Of a stretch of DNA of 64,000 bases, positions 30,237 through 40,216 are shown piece by piece; position 1 is the first letter of the stretch, and each line of letters starts with the position of its first letter. The notes under the pieces were generated by a model, which did not search any database, was not told where the DNA came from, and was given only the letters and a program-made list of their open reading frames with translations. This stretch comes from Borrelia miyamotoi (GTDB lineage: Bacteria; Spirochaetota; Spirochaetia; Borreliales; Borreliaceae): the NCBI RefSeq assembly GCF_019668505.1, contig NZ_AP024371.1, forward strand, positions 1 to 64,000, written 5' to 3'. The translations under genes were made by a program, and so were the position numbers.

Positions 30237-30686
30237 GTGAGCATATTATTGCTTGAAAACAAAAAAGCAAGATTTAATTATTTTATTGAAGATAAAATAA
30301 ACTGCGGAATTGTCTTAAAAGGAACTGAAGTTAAATCTATTAAATTAAAAAAATTTTCATTTAATGATAGTTTTGCCAGTATTAAAAGAGACGAAATGTG
30401 GCTTGAAAACTTACATATAGCAAAGTATAAAGAAGGTAATATCTTCAACCATGAAGAAACAAGACTCAGAAAACTTCTTATAACAAAAAAAGAAATACAC
30501 AAGCTCAAAAGGTTTAAACAAAAGGAAGGATACACATTAGTTCCTATTTCAATTTATCTGAAAAATTCATTAATAAAAGTAGAACTTGGAATATGTAAAG
30601 GAAAAAAATTATTTGATAAACGAGAGGTGTTAAAACAAAAAAGCATAAAAAAAGATTTAGGCCGAGTAATTAAACAATATAGATAA
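30237..30686 (+). CDS. smpB: SsrA-binding protein SmpB
   Basis: 149 residues. Binds tmRNA and delivers it to stalled ribosomes. NKKARFNYFIEDKINCGIVL, KGTEVKSIKLKKFSFNDSFA and the basic C-terminal tail KRKxL-like GKKLFDKREVLKQKSIKKDL are standard. The start is GTG at 30237 with AAGGA just upstream. Its RNA partner is encoded at 46039-46398 in this window. Confidence 0.96.
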   Translation: MSILLLENKKARFNYFIEDKINCGIVLKGTEVKSIKLKKFSFNDSFASIKRDEMWLENLHIAKYKEGNIFNHEETRLRKLLITKKEIHKLKRFKQKEGYTLVPISIYLKNSLIKVELGICKGKKLFDKREVLKQKSIKKDLGRVIKQYR

Positions 30687-30816
30687 ATTCAATATAAAAC
30701 ATAAACTTTTAAAACAAGATAATAATTTCAAATAAAGCACCTAATGTAATTCGTTTAAACTATATCAGTATCATAAATATATTATTCTTAAAATAAATCA
30801 TCACTAAAATTAATAC

Positions 30817-30850
30817 TAAAAAAGTAGTTATAATAAACATTATAACTACT
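30817..30850. terminator. Rho-independent-type terminator at the 3' end of p13
   Basis: A perfect 12-base-pair stem, AGTAGTTATAAT (30823-30834) with ATTATAACTACT (30839-30850), around a four-base loop. On the minus strand it is followed at once by a run of T (30822 down to 30818), as expected downstream of p13. It may also stop smpB transcripts. Confidence 0.8.
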
Positions 30851-30878
30851 CAATTCTTACTTTTTTATAATCAAATAA

Positions 30879-31445
30879 TCAATACTTCTTAACAAAAGCA
30901 AGCTCAAGTCCCAACAACCCACCAGTACTACCTTCATTGAAGTTTAAATCAAATGTAGGTTTAAATCCTCCTAACTCAATTCCTAAATCTTTTTGAAGCC
31001 TTTTATTAAAATTATACGCATATGTAAAAGGAAGTATAATGCCCACAATACGTGTTAAACCCATAGTAGCAGCCCCTATTGCTATTAAAGATACAGAAAT
31101 CGTTCCCTTCTTTTGTCCTGGATCTGTTTTTTGTTGAGCTTCAGTCAGTGTATTAAACTGATGTCTAGAAAATAGACCATAAGTTAACAAACTTACACCC
31201 AAAGCATCAGTACCCATAAGCAATAGTCCACCAAGAACATCTCCTTGAGTAAAAGTTCCTATTCCAAATCCTATAGTAACATTTAATAAAGCAGGAATTA
31301 ATGCAGTTTTTTTATTAGACTCATAAAATAAAAAGTTATCTATCCCAACACTACCACCACTCTCTGAAATCATATCACCATTACTTTGAGCAAAACTAAC
31401 GAAAAAACAAAGAAGAAATAACATTAATATTAACATTCTTTTCAT
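30879..31445 (-). CDS. p13: Outer-membrane porin P13
   Basis: 188 residues. Signal peptide KRMLILMLFLLCFFVSFA followed by QSNG, then three or four hydrophobic segments (NVTIGFGIGTFTQGDVLGGL, TDALGVSLLTYGLF, VSLIAIGAATMGLTRIVGI). Resembles P13 (BB_0034), an integral outer-membrane channel protein whose C-terminus is processed by CtpA in B. burgdorferi. The ATG follows GGGGG six bases upstream. The promoter side carries an unusual repeat array. Confidence 0.85.
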   Translation of the reverse strand: MKRMLILMLFLLCFFVSFAQSNGDMISESGGSVGIDNFLFYESNKKTALIPALLNVTIGFGIGTFTQGDVLGGLLLMGTDALGVSLLTYGLFSRHQFNTLTEAQQKTDPGQKKGTISVSLIAIGAATMGLTRIVGIILPFTYAYNFNKRLQKDLGIELGGFKPTFDLNFNEGSTGGLLGLELAFVKKY

Positions 31446-31472
31446 AAAATACCCCCATCATATAATTAAATA

Positions 31473-31595
31473 TTAACTAAATTATTTAATATTTAATTTA
31501 TATATAAATTAACTAAATTATTTAATAATTAAATTATATATAATTTAACTAAATTATTCAATTATATATAATTTAATTATTAAATAATTTAGTTA
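31473..31595. repeat. 36-base tandem repeat array with an inverted copy upstream of p13
   Basis: An 18-base core TTAACTAAATTATTTAAT occurs at 31473-31490 and 31509-31526 exactly and at 31545-31562 with one change, at a period of exactly 36. A 17-base inverted copy ATTAAATAATTTAGTTA is at 31579-31595. The array fills the gap between the parC stop (31601) and the p13 start (31445). The inverted copy could pair with any direct copy. Confidence 0.85.
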
Positions 31596-31600
31596 TAACT

Positions 31601-33487
31601 TTACTTAAACTTAATTTTTTTAATACTACTGCTTGAAATTCTTCTGCCCACAGAAATTCGCGATTTAACCATAAAATCATTAATATTAATCACTTTAACA
31701 ATATTTTTACTAGTAGAAAATTCTACAAATTCCGGATTTAAAGCAAAATCTACAAATTCATCCTCATCATTTAAAAATTTATAAACCTTATCCGTAACAA
31801 ACTTATCTATCTTAAATCTCTTAAGATAATAAAAATTATCAACTTTATTAAGATAAATTACAGAAAATACTTGTTCTTTAGAATTATTTATATCATACAC
31901 TAAAGCATCCAAATTATTCTTATCAATAAAGGTTTTATCTTCAATATTTTTTAACACATAAGAATTTTTTCTAAATATCAATAATTTATCATAGTGACTA
32001 GCATTACCAATAAACTCACCATCAATAATAAGACTGGTTCCAACAAAACCTGTATTTAAGTTCAAATAAACCTTCATATTCTTAGTAGCTATTTCTCTAA
32101 CATTTTTTGACTTAATTAAAGATATTTCCGTTTTTCTAAGATAAATTTTAGAATATTTTGCAAGAAGCTTATCAATAAAATTTATTGCATAACCCTTAAT
32201 TGAATTAATATTACTCTCTACATTTTTTAATTCTTTATTTAAAGTTCGAATGTCTTTATTATTTTTATCAATATCAAACATACTTATCTTCCTAATAGGA
32301 ATTTTAAGTAAATTCTCAATATCACTCAAAACAATCTCTCTAGACAAATTATTCCTATACTTGAAAATTTCATTCAGTACAATATTAACAACATCAGACT
32401 CTTTAGAAATAGTCTCAAGGATTTTATAAATTTTCTTTTCAATAAATATTTGTTCCAAACTCTTATAAAATATCTTCTCAATAATTTTACTTCTCTCTAA
32501 TTCAAGCTCCATCTTTAAAACTTTTTGCAAATGTTCAGCATGAAATTTGATGATGTCTGTAATAGTATAAATAACAGGATATCTATCACTTAGTAAAAGC
32601 AAATTAACAGAAATAGATACTTGACAATTTGTATAATGATATAATTTTTCAATCACTTCACTCGCATAAACCCCTCTTGGAAGAGTTAATTCAATCTCAA
32701 CATTCTCAGTAGTAAAATCGTTAATGCTTGAAACTTTAATATAATTTTTACGAATAGCTTTCTCAATTGAAGCTATCAAACTCTCAGTAGTCTCTCCAAA
32801 TGGTAATTCTTTTATTAAAATAGCCTTATTATCATCTGTAGACTCAATTTTCGCACGAACCAACACTTTTCCATTTCCATCAGCATATTCATTAACATCC
32901 ACTATACCACCTGTTGGAAAATCAGGGTAAAGCTCATAAGGCTCGCCAAGCAACTCACTCTTAACAGCATTTAAAATTTCATTAAAGTTATGAGGAAGAA
33001 TTTTAGCAGCCATTCCAACAGCAATTCCTTCACTTCCCTGAATAAGTATCACAGGAATTTTAGCAGGAAAAATTAAAGGTTCATCATTTCTACCATCATA
33101 AGAAGGTTCATAAGAGGTTATTTCTTTGCTATAAAGAACTTCAAATGCTAGCGGAGTTAATCGACATTCAATGTAACGTGAAGCAGAAGCAGGGTCACCT
33201 GTCAAAAGATTACCAAAATTTCCTTGCTTCTCAATAAATAAATCTTTATTTGCTATATTAACAAGCGCTTCATAAATTGAAGTATCCCCATGAGGATGAT
33301 ATTTCATTGTATTGCCAACAACATTTGCAACTTTATGAAAGTTACCATCATTCATCTCAAAAAGTGAATGTATAATTCGTCTCTGTACAGGCTTAAATCC
33401 ATCAATAACACTGGCAATCGCACGATCTTTAATAACATAAGATGAATACTGTAAAAAATTATCCTTAAGTAATGTTTTAATATCCAT
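31601..33487 (-). CDS. parC: DNA topoisomerase IV subunit A
   Basis: 628 residues, shorter than GyrA, without the GyrA box I would expect in a gyrase C-terminal domain. Breaks and rejoins DNA for decatenation of replicated chromosomes. QYSSYVIKDRAIASVIDGFKPVQRRI and the active-site Tyr105 in SASRYIECRLTP are clear. The ATG overlaps the parE stop by one base (TAATG), so translation is coupled. Confidence 0.95.
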   Translation of the reverse strand: MDIKTLLKDNFLQYSSYVIKDRAIASVIDGFKPVQRRIIHSLFEMNDGNFHKVANVVGNTMKYHPHGDTSIYEALVNIANKDLFIEKQGNFGNLLTGDPASASRYIECRLTPLAFEVLYSKEITSYEPSYDGRNDEPLIFPAKIPVILIQGSEGIAVGMAAKILPHNFNEILNAVKSELLGEPYELYPDFPTGGIVDVNEYADGNGKVLVRAKIESTDDNKAILIKELPFGETTESLIASIEKAIRKNYIKVSSINDFTTENVEIELTLPRGVYASEVIEKLYHYTNCQVSISVNLLLLSDRYPVIYTITDIIKFHAEHLQKVLKMELELERSKIIEKIFYKSLEQIFIEKKIYKILETISKESDVVNIVLNEIFKYRNNLSREIVLSDIENLLKIPIRKISMFDIDKNNKDIRTLNKELKNVESNINSIKGYAINFIDKLLAKYSKIYLRKTEISLIKSKNVREIATKNMKVYLNLNTGFVGTSLIIDGEFIGNASHYDKLLIFRKNSYVLKNIEDKTFIDKNNLDALVYDINNSKEQVFSVIYLNKVDNFYYLKRFKIDKFVTDKVYKFLNDEDEFVDFALNPEFVEFSTSKNIVKVININDFMVKSRISVGRRISSSSIKKIKFK

Positions 33488-35283
33488 TAAATCAAATTCT
33501 CCATAATAAAGTTTCGCCTATCAGGAGTATTAGGCCCCATATAAAACCCTAATTTTTCTTTTATTTCCTTGATATTAATAAGATCTACTTTTGTAAGCTT
33601 AATGCTAGAAACATCAATAAAACTCCTAAATTCACTTGGAGAAATTTCCCCAAGTCCTTTAAATCTTGTAACTTCAGGATTCTTAAGTTCAAGAATAGCT
33701 TTCTGTTTCTCTTCTTCAGTATAACAATAAATAGTAGAAATTTTATTTCTAACCCTAAAAAGTGGTGTTTCTAAAATATAGATATGTCCATTCAAAACCA
33801 AATCTTCAAAATAAGTCAAAAAAAACGTTAAAAGCAAATTTCTAATATGAAAACCATCAAAATCTGCATCTGTTGCAATTATAATCTTATTATATCTCAA
33901 ATTTTCGATTGACTCCTCAATGCCAAGAGCCACCATCATATTGTAAAGTTCTTCATTTTTATATATCTCAGACTTATTCTTTTCAAACATGTTTTGAGGC
34001 TTACCACGAAGAGAAAATATAGCCTGTGTATATACATCTCTGCAAGATACCATTGAACCTGTTGCAGAATCTCCTTCTGTTAAGAAAATCATAGTCGAAT
34101 TAGATTGCATACTCTTTTCATTAAAGTGAAACTTACAATCCTTAAGCTTAGGAATTTTAAAAGATATTTTCCTTGCTCTCTCTTTCGCCTCTTTTCGCAC
34201 ACTACTTAATTCTTTTCTAAGACGTTCATTCTCAACAACTTTGTTTTCAATTATCTTTGCAAGTGCCTTATCCTTATAAAGAATCTCTAAAATTATTCTT
34301 TGCACTTCTTTAGCAATATCACTTCTAATTTCAATATTACCAAGCTTATTCTTCGTCTGACTTTCAAACATTGGGTCTTTTATTTTCACTGAAAGAGTAG
34401 CAACAAGCCCTTCCCTAACATCAGTAGATGAGTATGTTTTTTTTAAAAAATCATTGATGGCCCTAGCAAAACCTTCTCTAAACCCTGTCTGATGGGTACC
34501 TCCATCACTAGTATACTGTCCATTCACAAATGAAAAATATGTCTCACCATAATTGTTTGTATGAGAAAAGGCAAATTCCAAAGTCCTACTAGAATAATAA
34601 ACAAAATCATAAAGTAAATCCTCACACTTAATCTCAGCATTCATAAAATCTAGAAGCCCATTATTAGACTGAAAAATTTCATCATTATACTTGATTTTTA
34701 AACCTTTATTCAAACAAGCATAATGAAAAAATCTTCTCCTCAAAAAATCTTCACTGTATTTATATTTGCCAAAAATCTCCGTATCAGCTAAAAATTCAAT
34801 ATAAGTACCATCCTGCTCATCAGATTTACCCTCTGCCGTCTCAATTAAATTTCCTTTTGAAAAAATCGCCTCAAAAAACTTACCTCCTCTCATCGACCGT
34901 ACTAAAAATTTTGAGCTTAAAGCATTAACAGCTTTAGTTCCAACTCCATTAAGTCCTACAGAAAACTGAAAAACATTATCATTATACTTAGCACCAGTAT
35001 TAATAACAGAAACACTCTCCACAACTTTGCCAAGAGGAATCCCACGACCATAATCTCTTACACCAATGACATTATCTTCTTTTTTTATCAAGATCTCTTT
35101 ACCATAACCCATAATAAATTCATCAATTGAATTATCGATAATCTCTTTTACTAAAATGTAAATACCATCATCAATATTAGAACCATCTCCCAATCTCCCA
35201 ATATACATTCCAGATCGCAATCTAATATGTTCAAGAGAAGATAAGGTAATAATTTTACTCTCATCATAATTATTTGTTTTCAT
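33487..35283 (-). CDS. parE: DNA topoisomerase IV subunit B
   Basis: 598 residues. ATPase subunit: GHKL motifs LVKEIIDNSIDE, VRDYGRGIPLG and GLNGVGTKAVNAL; a TOPRIM region with FLTEGDSATGS and IIATDADFDGFHIRNLLLTFF. Shorter than GyrB-type proteins because it lacks the insert. The start overlaps plsC by 14 bases and the stop overlaps parC. Confidence 0.95.
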   Translation of the reverse strand: MKTNNYDESKIITLSSLEHIRLRSGMYIGRLGDGSNIDDGIYILVKEIIDNSIDEFIMGYGKEILIKKEDNVIGVRDYGRGIPLGKVVESVSVINTGAKYNDNVFQFSVGLNGVGTKAVNALSSKFLVRSMRGGKFFEAIFSKGNLIETAEGKSDEQDGTYIEFLADTEIFGKYKYSEDFLRRRFFHYACLNKGLKIKYNDEIFQSNNGLLDFMNAEIKCEDLLYDFVYYSSRTLEFAFSHTNNYGETYFSFVNGQYTSDGGTHQTGFREGFARAINDFLKKTYSSTDVREGLVATLSVKIKDPMFESQTKNKLGNIEIRSDIAKEVQRIILEILYKDKALAKIIENKVVENERLRKELSSVRKEAKERARKISFKIPKLKDCKFHFNEKSMQSNSTMIFLTEGDSATGSMVSCRDVYTQAIFSLRGKPQNMFEKNKSEIYKNEELYNMMVALGIEESIENLRYNKIIIATDADFDGFHIRNLLLTFFLTYFEDLVLNGHIYILETPLFRVRNKISTIYCYTEEEKQKAILELKNPEVTRFKGLGEISPSEFRSFIDVSSIKLTKVDLINIKEIKEKLGFYMGPNTPDRRNFIMENLI

Positions 35284-36043
35284 TCAAATTCCTATCAACA
35301 TTATATTGAACTTTCATCTCTTCCAATTTTTTAACTATCCTATCTCTAACAATAACATGAAGATTCTCCTTTTCTTCATTTGTCAAACTAAAAATATCTA
35401 TTGGAGAATGAATATGCACATATATGGATAATCCTGAATTCAATATCAAATTTTTAATAAAAAACTTATGTGTATTAAGCAAAGTAACAGGAATAATTGG
35501 AGAATTTGTCCTTAAAGCTAGATTAACAGAACCTCTTTTAAAATCTCTTGTTTTACCACCTCGATTTCTAGTCCCTTCAGGAAAAATTCCAATAGCCCAC
35601 CCTTTCTTAATAACCTTAATTGCTCTCTTTTGAGCAATAGCAGAAGATTTTATACTATTCCTATTTACAAAAATAACTCCCATAGAAATTAACAGAAAAT
35701 TAACTAAAGGAATTCTTAAAAGTGATGATTTAACAACTATTATAAAGGGTTTCATAAAAACACATATTAAAAAAAGCAGATCCATTGAAGCAATATGATT
35801 TGCCATAATGACTACACTACCCTCATAAAAAGAAAAATCATCATCCTTTGTAACAATAACTTTAATTCCAACAAACCACAAACCTATCCTAATAGCAAAT
35901 CTAATTAATATAAAAACAAATTTTATAAAATAATTCTCAAATTTGAAAATCTTAAAAATTAAAAATACCGGAAATAAAATAGTCAAAGTAAAAATTACTA
36001 ACAAAAAAATAATATAAGTAAAAATGCTTCTCAATATTTTCAT
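35270..36043 (-). CDS. plsC: 1-acyl-sn-glycerol-3-phosphate acyltransferase
   Basis: 257 residues. Adds the second acyl chain to make phosphatidic acid at the inner membrane. Two N-terminal hydrophobic stretches (about 5-32, 39-62), then the catalytic NHIASMD motif (His83, Asp88), FVNRNS and FPEGTRNRGG. The lyso-PA specificity is by family. Five bases downstream of the lipoprotein gene and overlapping parE by 14. Confidence 0.92.
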   Translation of the reverse strand: MKILRSIFTYIIFLLVIFTLTILFPVFLIFKIFKFENYFIKFVFILIRFAIRIGLWFVGIKVIVTKDDDFSFYEGSVVIMANHIASMDLLFLICVFMKPFIIVVKSSLLRIPLVNFLLISMGVIFVNRNSIKSSAIAQKRAIKVIKKGWAIGIFPEGTRNRGGKTRDFKRGSVNLALRTNSPIIPVTLLNTHKFFIKNLILNSGLSIYVHIHSPIDIFSLTNEEKENLHVIVRDRIVKKLEEMKVQYNVDRNLNENK

Positions 36044-36048
36044 AAAAT

Positions 36049-37500
36049 TTATCCTAATTTTTCTATCCTTTCAAGTTTCAATTTTTGCCCCTTCACCAAA
36101 CTTACCTCATCTTTTAAAATTTTAATAGGATTAAGTATAATGGTAGAAAACTTTTGCTTTTGAAGTATTCTCTCGCTATGCTCAATAATAAATACTTTGC
36201 TTATCGTATTTTCATCCATACTTATTTCATATTCAAGAATTAAATTATTATTTAAATTAAAGACGTTAAAAATCCCATAATAAATATTATCTTCAACAAT
36301 ATAAGTAAGATTAGGATAAGAAAAATCATAAATAATATCTTTATATACATAATTACCATTTGGAATAAAAAAAGATCTCTTCTCATCCTTAACTAAAATA
36401 GAGTCATCAAATCTTTTAAAAATACCTGAAAATCCATGCTTATCATAAGCATCTGTTCCAGTATCAACTTTTATCTCAATATTATCAATATCAATGATTT
36501 TAATCCAAAAATTATATACTATTAAATCTGAAAAAATAGACTTGGTACTAATATTAAGAGTATTATAGGCAGGCTTTGAGATATAATCAATATGTGCAAT
36601 TTCCTGAGAATTGCTCTTAAAAATACTAATCTCATTAAGAGCCCTATTAAATGATAAAAATAAAACATTCTCAAAATTTAATCTTCCTAAACTTCGCTGG
36701 ACATCACTATCATACCAAATACCATATAAAAATTTATAAACTTCATCTTTGGGCAAATTCTTTAAAGTTTTATATATATTATTATCTATCCGACCGACCT
36801 TTTCACTAGCAGATAAAGGATAATACTTCCCTTGGGATTGAGAGTACTCATACTTTTCTATCTTACTCACTATCACATCCTCACCTTGCCTCTCATATCT
36901 CTCTAAAGAAATAGAGTAACTCTCCCTTGACTTCTTATCATCATAAGCTGAAGACCTATCATACTTATTTATAATAATACTTCCATTCACTTTATCAAAA
37001 AAAATAGGCCTATAAGATGCAACATCATTTGCAACTGATCTTTGAAAGACATATAAAACAGAATCTTCATTCAAAAAGCCTTGAACTACTATATCCAAGT
37101 AATAATCACCAGTAATATCTTCAAGATACATATTGTAAGAATTTTTAGAATCAATATCTACCTGTGTTTTAAAAAGAACAACTGCCTCATGGCTTTTTGG
37201 ATCAAATCCAATAATAAACAAATAAGTCTTAAAATCTGAAAAATTCTGTGCTAAAACCACTTGCTCAAAATAAACATCTAAATTTAAATTTTCCTGATGA
37301 ACTGAAAGAATCTTATAGCCCTTAAGATCAATAAGAGATCCAAAAACATCTTCTCCACTATTTTCACTTATATCTACATCAGAATAACTCACTTCGCTAA
37401 GTTTTTTCATCTCTTTGTTAAAAACAATAAAATCCTTATTTTCTTTGACACAAGAAAACAAAATAAAAAAAAGAAATAAAATCAATTTTGTAAAACACAT
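36049..37500 (-). CDS. Lipoprotein, possible pallilysin-related protein
   Basis: 483 residues. Signal peptide with lipobox ILFSC (Cys17) followed by VKENKDF. The mature part is rich in beta-strand and Asp/Asn patterns ([31 protein letters not shown]) and includes a [22 protein letters not shown] strand block. The equivalent BB_0038 has, to my recollection, been labelled pallilysin-related; I see no HExxH protease motif. Lipoprotein call firm, function uncertain. Confidence 0.7.
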   Translation of the reverse strand: MCFTKLILFLFFILFSCVKENKDFIVFNKEMKKLSEVSYSDVDISENSGEDVFGSLIDLKGYKILSVHQENLNLDVYFEQVVLAQNFSDFKTYLFIIGFDPKSHEAVVLFKTQVDIDSKNSYNMYLEDITGDYYLDIVVQGFLNEDSVLYVFQRSVANDVASYRPIFFDKVNGSIIINKYDRSSAYDDKKSRESYSISLERYERQGEDVIVSKIEKYEYSQSQGKYYPLSASEKVGRIDNNIYKTLKNLPKDEVYKFLYGIWYDSDVQRSLGRLNFENVLFLSFNRALNEISIFKSNSQEIAHIDYISKPAYNTLNISTKSIFSDLIVYNFWIKIIDIDNIEIKVDTGTDAYDKHGFSGIFKRFDDSILVKDEKRSFFIPNGNYVYKDIIYDFSYPNLTYIVEDNIYYGIFNVFNLNNNLILEYEISMDENTISKVFIIEHSERILQKQKFSTIILNPIKILKDEVSLVKGQKLKLERIEKLG

Positions 37501-37566
37501 ACTAAATGATTTTCATTTATTATTTATCTCAACCCAATAATAGTATAAGTGACCTGAACATACTAA

Positions 37567-39075
37567 TTACTCATTTTTCAAGCTAAAATCCCGTAAAGAA
37601 AAGAATGCTTCATAAAAATTATCCTTAAAATCATTTTTATTCAAAACATAATCTAATACCAACTTATTATTTGCCTGATAAAGATTATCAAAAACACGAT
37701 CTTCTTTAATTAAATTATCAGAATTAGTAGAATAATTTTCAGCTGAACGCAAAGAAAACAAATAAACTCTGCGATCTGCCAAAAAGGGATTAGACCACTG
37801 ACCTTCTTGCAAATTAAAAATGATATCATAAAAATCCTTACTATTGCTAAAAACTGACAGCTCTTTTAAAGTACTAGGATAAATATTCATATTATATGCA
37901 AGATTAACAATATCCTCTTTTAATGCCAACTTATAATTTTTAAGAACTTGTTGCAGTTCCCCAGAATTAATTTCAGAACGAATAATATTAAGCTTACTCT
38001 CAAGAAAAGTCTCAATAAGACTTGGTTCATAAGTTTCTATATAATTTCTAACAGAACTAATATCATGCTCTGAATCTTTATTAAAATCATAAACATCGCT
38101 TAATGCTTTGTATATCTCATATTCACTTCTATTCTTAGATTTAATAGGATTAGTAAATTCATTCATCTTCAAAGAGAAGATTGCACCAAGATCCTCCTTT
38201 TTCTCAAGCATAAGATCCAAATCAAAATAATATTTCTTAAAAGAAGCAATACCTTTAAAATTAGTCATGTCTTCAGAATAAAATTTAGCAACCTCTTCAA
38301 AAGGCATGCCCTTAGACAATTTTTCATAAGCATCACCAGCATCTTTTAAATTTTTAAAACGAACAGATGCAATATCTATGCTCTTAAATAAAGTTGGATT
38401 TTTATCAACATAAGAGATTATCTCATCTCTTGGAAAATCCTGATATGAGAGCACAATATATACAACATTCTTTCTAACTTCACTCATAGTCTTAATAGCA
38501 TTAAGAAGAGAATTTGACAATATAAAGCTACTGCTTAGCAAAACCTGAATGTTAGAAGATAGTAATTTTTCTACTGCTTCACTATGAGTTTTAAACCTCT
38601 GATAATCAGAAACTTTTTTATATCTCTTGGGACTAAAACTACCATTAGAATCTAAGTACACAGGAGAATTAATTAAATTTTTATTCAAGATGCTTTTTGA
38701 AATGTAAAAACCATTATCCTTTGCTAAATCAAGAAAGGCAATATCTTCAATATATTTCTTAAAAGCCAAGTTCCAAATAAAATATTCCATATCAACAAAA
38801 TTGTTATCTTTTTTTAAATTAGAATAAACATTTGAGTAATAATTAACATATTGAGCAAACATATTGTCTTTTTCATAATAAATTGGTTGTCCCTTATAAG
38901 ATCCAAACTTTAACTTAGATGAATTAGTAGTATCAAATAAACCTGGCATTAAGGGCGCAATAATAAATCCAAATACAATCAATATAAGTGCTAAAAGTCC
39001 CCACTTGCCAACCCTTCTATCATTAAAATCAATTTTAGATAAAACTTCTTTTGTGCGCTTTACTCTCTTATGCAT
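37567..39075 (-). CDS. Membrane-anchored SurA/PpiD-like peptidyl-prolyl isomerase
   Basis: 502 residues from the ATG at 39075, chosen because GAAGG lies eight bases upstream; a TTG at 39090 is in frame. A basic N-terminus and one membrane segment (about 27-45) precede a SurA/PpiD-type chaperone region and a parvulin-like domain (about 225-325: IASVRFKNLKDAGDAYEKL and GMPFEEVAKFYSED). Probably folds outer-membrane or periplasmic proteins. The parvulin active site is degenerate, so isomerase activity is uncertain. Confidence 0.75.
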   Translation of the reverse strand: MHKRVKRTKEVLSKIDFNDRRVGKWGLLALILIVFGFIIAPLMPGLFDTTNSSKLKFGSYKGQPIYYEKDNMFAQYVNYYSNVYSNLKKDNNFVDMEYFIWNLAFKKYIEDIAFLDLAKDNGFYISKSILNKNLINSPVYLDSNGSFSPKRYKKVSDYQRFKTHSEAVEKLLSSNIQVLLSSSFILSNSLLNAIKTMSEVRKNVVYIVLSYQDFPRDEIISYVDKNPTLFKSIDIASVRFKNLKDAGDAYEKLSKGMPFEEVAKFYSEDMTNFKGIASFKKYYFDLDLMLEKKEDLGAIFSLKMNEFTNPIKSKNRSEYEIYKALSDVYDFNKDSEHDISSVRNYIETYEPSLIETFLESKLNIIRSEINSGELQQVLKNYKLALKEDIVNLAYNMNIYPSTLKELSVFSNSKDFYDIIFNLQEGQWSNPFLADRRVYLFSLRSAENYSTNSDNLIKEDRVFDNLYQANNKLVLDYVLNKNDFKDNFYEAFFSLRDFSLKNE

Positions 39076-39247
39076 AAAAACAACCTTCAATAACTTAAGT
39101 AATATAACATTTTAGATATTAAAATAACATAATTAAAATATTATTTCAATTAAAGCATTTATATCAAAAAGCATTTTTGATATTATAAATGAATATGTAT
39201 AAAATATTTTTGGGTTAAGCCCCTTATTAACGTAGAAGATAATGCAT

Positions 39248-40090
39248 ATGAATAATGAGTTTAATATCAAAATAAATCAAGAAGAGCTTAATAGGTTAAT
39301 CAGAATAATCTATAATAATTTCGGCATTAACCTTAACGAGAAAAAAAAATTGTTAATCGAAAGTCGATTATCATCAATAATCAAAGCAAAAAATTTTAGC
39401 AACTTTACAGAATATATCCATTACTTAGAAAATCATAAAAATCAAATGTCTTTAATAGAATTAGTTGACAAAATTTCAACAAATCATACTTATTTTTTTA
39501 GAGAACCTAATCATTTTGAATTTCTTGAAAAAGAAATATTACCAAAAATACTTAATCAAATATCTCAATCAGGAGAAGAAGAAATTCGAATATGGTCATC
39601 TGGATGTTCAAGCGGAGAAGAACCATATACAATCGCAATGATATTAAATGAATACATAAGCAACAACAAAATTCAATGTAAAGCAAAAATCTTAGCAACA
39701 GATATTTCAGTTACTGTTCTTAATGAAGCTAATCAAGGAATTTATCCACAAGATCGTGTAAAAACACTTCCAAAGTATTTAAAAACCAAATATTTAAACA
39801 AATTTACAAATGACAAATTTGAAGTCAAAGACATACTAAAAAAAATGATCCAATTTAAAAAATTAAATCTAATGAATGAAGTTTTCCCATTTAAGAAAAA
39901 ATTTGATTTAATCTTCTGCAGAAATGTAATGATTTATTTTGACGAAAAAACTAGAAATAAACTTGCTGAAAAATTCAGTCAACATTTAAAAGATGGTTCT
40001 TATTTGTTGATCGGTCATTCAGAAACAATTAGAAGTAATAAAAATTTAGAGTATATTATGCCAGCAACATATAAAAAATCAATCAGATAA
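39248..40090 (+). CDS. cheR: Chemotaxis protein methyltransferase CheR
   Basis: 280 residues from the ATG at 39248; an in-frame ATG at 39242 is equally possible. Methylates glutamates of chemoreceptors using SAM. Helical N-domain (RLIRIIYNNFGINL), then FFREPNHFEFLEKEILP, SAM motif WSSGCSSGEEPYTIAM, ATDISVTVL and FCRNVMIYFDEKTR. Single gene on the plus strand, ending in a strong terminator. B31 equivalent is cheR-1. Confidence 0.94.
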   Translation: MNNEFNIKINQEELNRLIRIIYNNFGINLNEKKKLLIESRLSSIIKAKNFSNFTEYIHYLENHKNQMSLIELVDKISTNHTYFFREPNHFEFLEKEILPKILNQISQSGEEEIRIWSSGCSSGEEPYTIAMILNEYISNNKIQCKAKILATDISVTVLNEANQGIYPQDRVKTLPKYLKTKYLNKFTNDKFEVKDILKKMIQFKKLNLMNEVFPFKKKFDLIFCRNVMIYFDEKTRNKLAEKFSQHLKDGSYLLIGHSETIRSNKNLEYIMPATYKKSIR

Positions 40091-40102
40091 AGCAATTTAT
40101 AG

Positions 40103-40148
40103 TTATTGATTTTAAAATACCTTTTTTAAAATCAATAAAATTTTTTTA
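40103..40148 (+). terminator. Rho-independent terminator after cheR
   Basis: A perfect 15-base-pair stem, TTATTGATTTTAAAA (40103-40117) with its complement at 40124-40138, a six-base loop, and a following T-run at about 40141-40148. It lies 13 bases after the cheR stop and between convergent cheR and phoU. Confidence 0.85.
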
Positions 40149-40216
40149 TATAAACAACAACATTACAACTTCTAATAATTACTCTTTACTTAAGTTATAA
40201 CTCAATAAATTTCTCT

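Noticed and set aside
31473..31595. CRISPR-like array
   Set aside because: Repeats are only 18 bases with AT-rich, similar spacers; no cas genes and only three copies.
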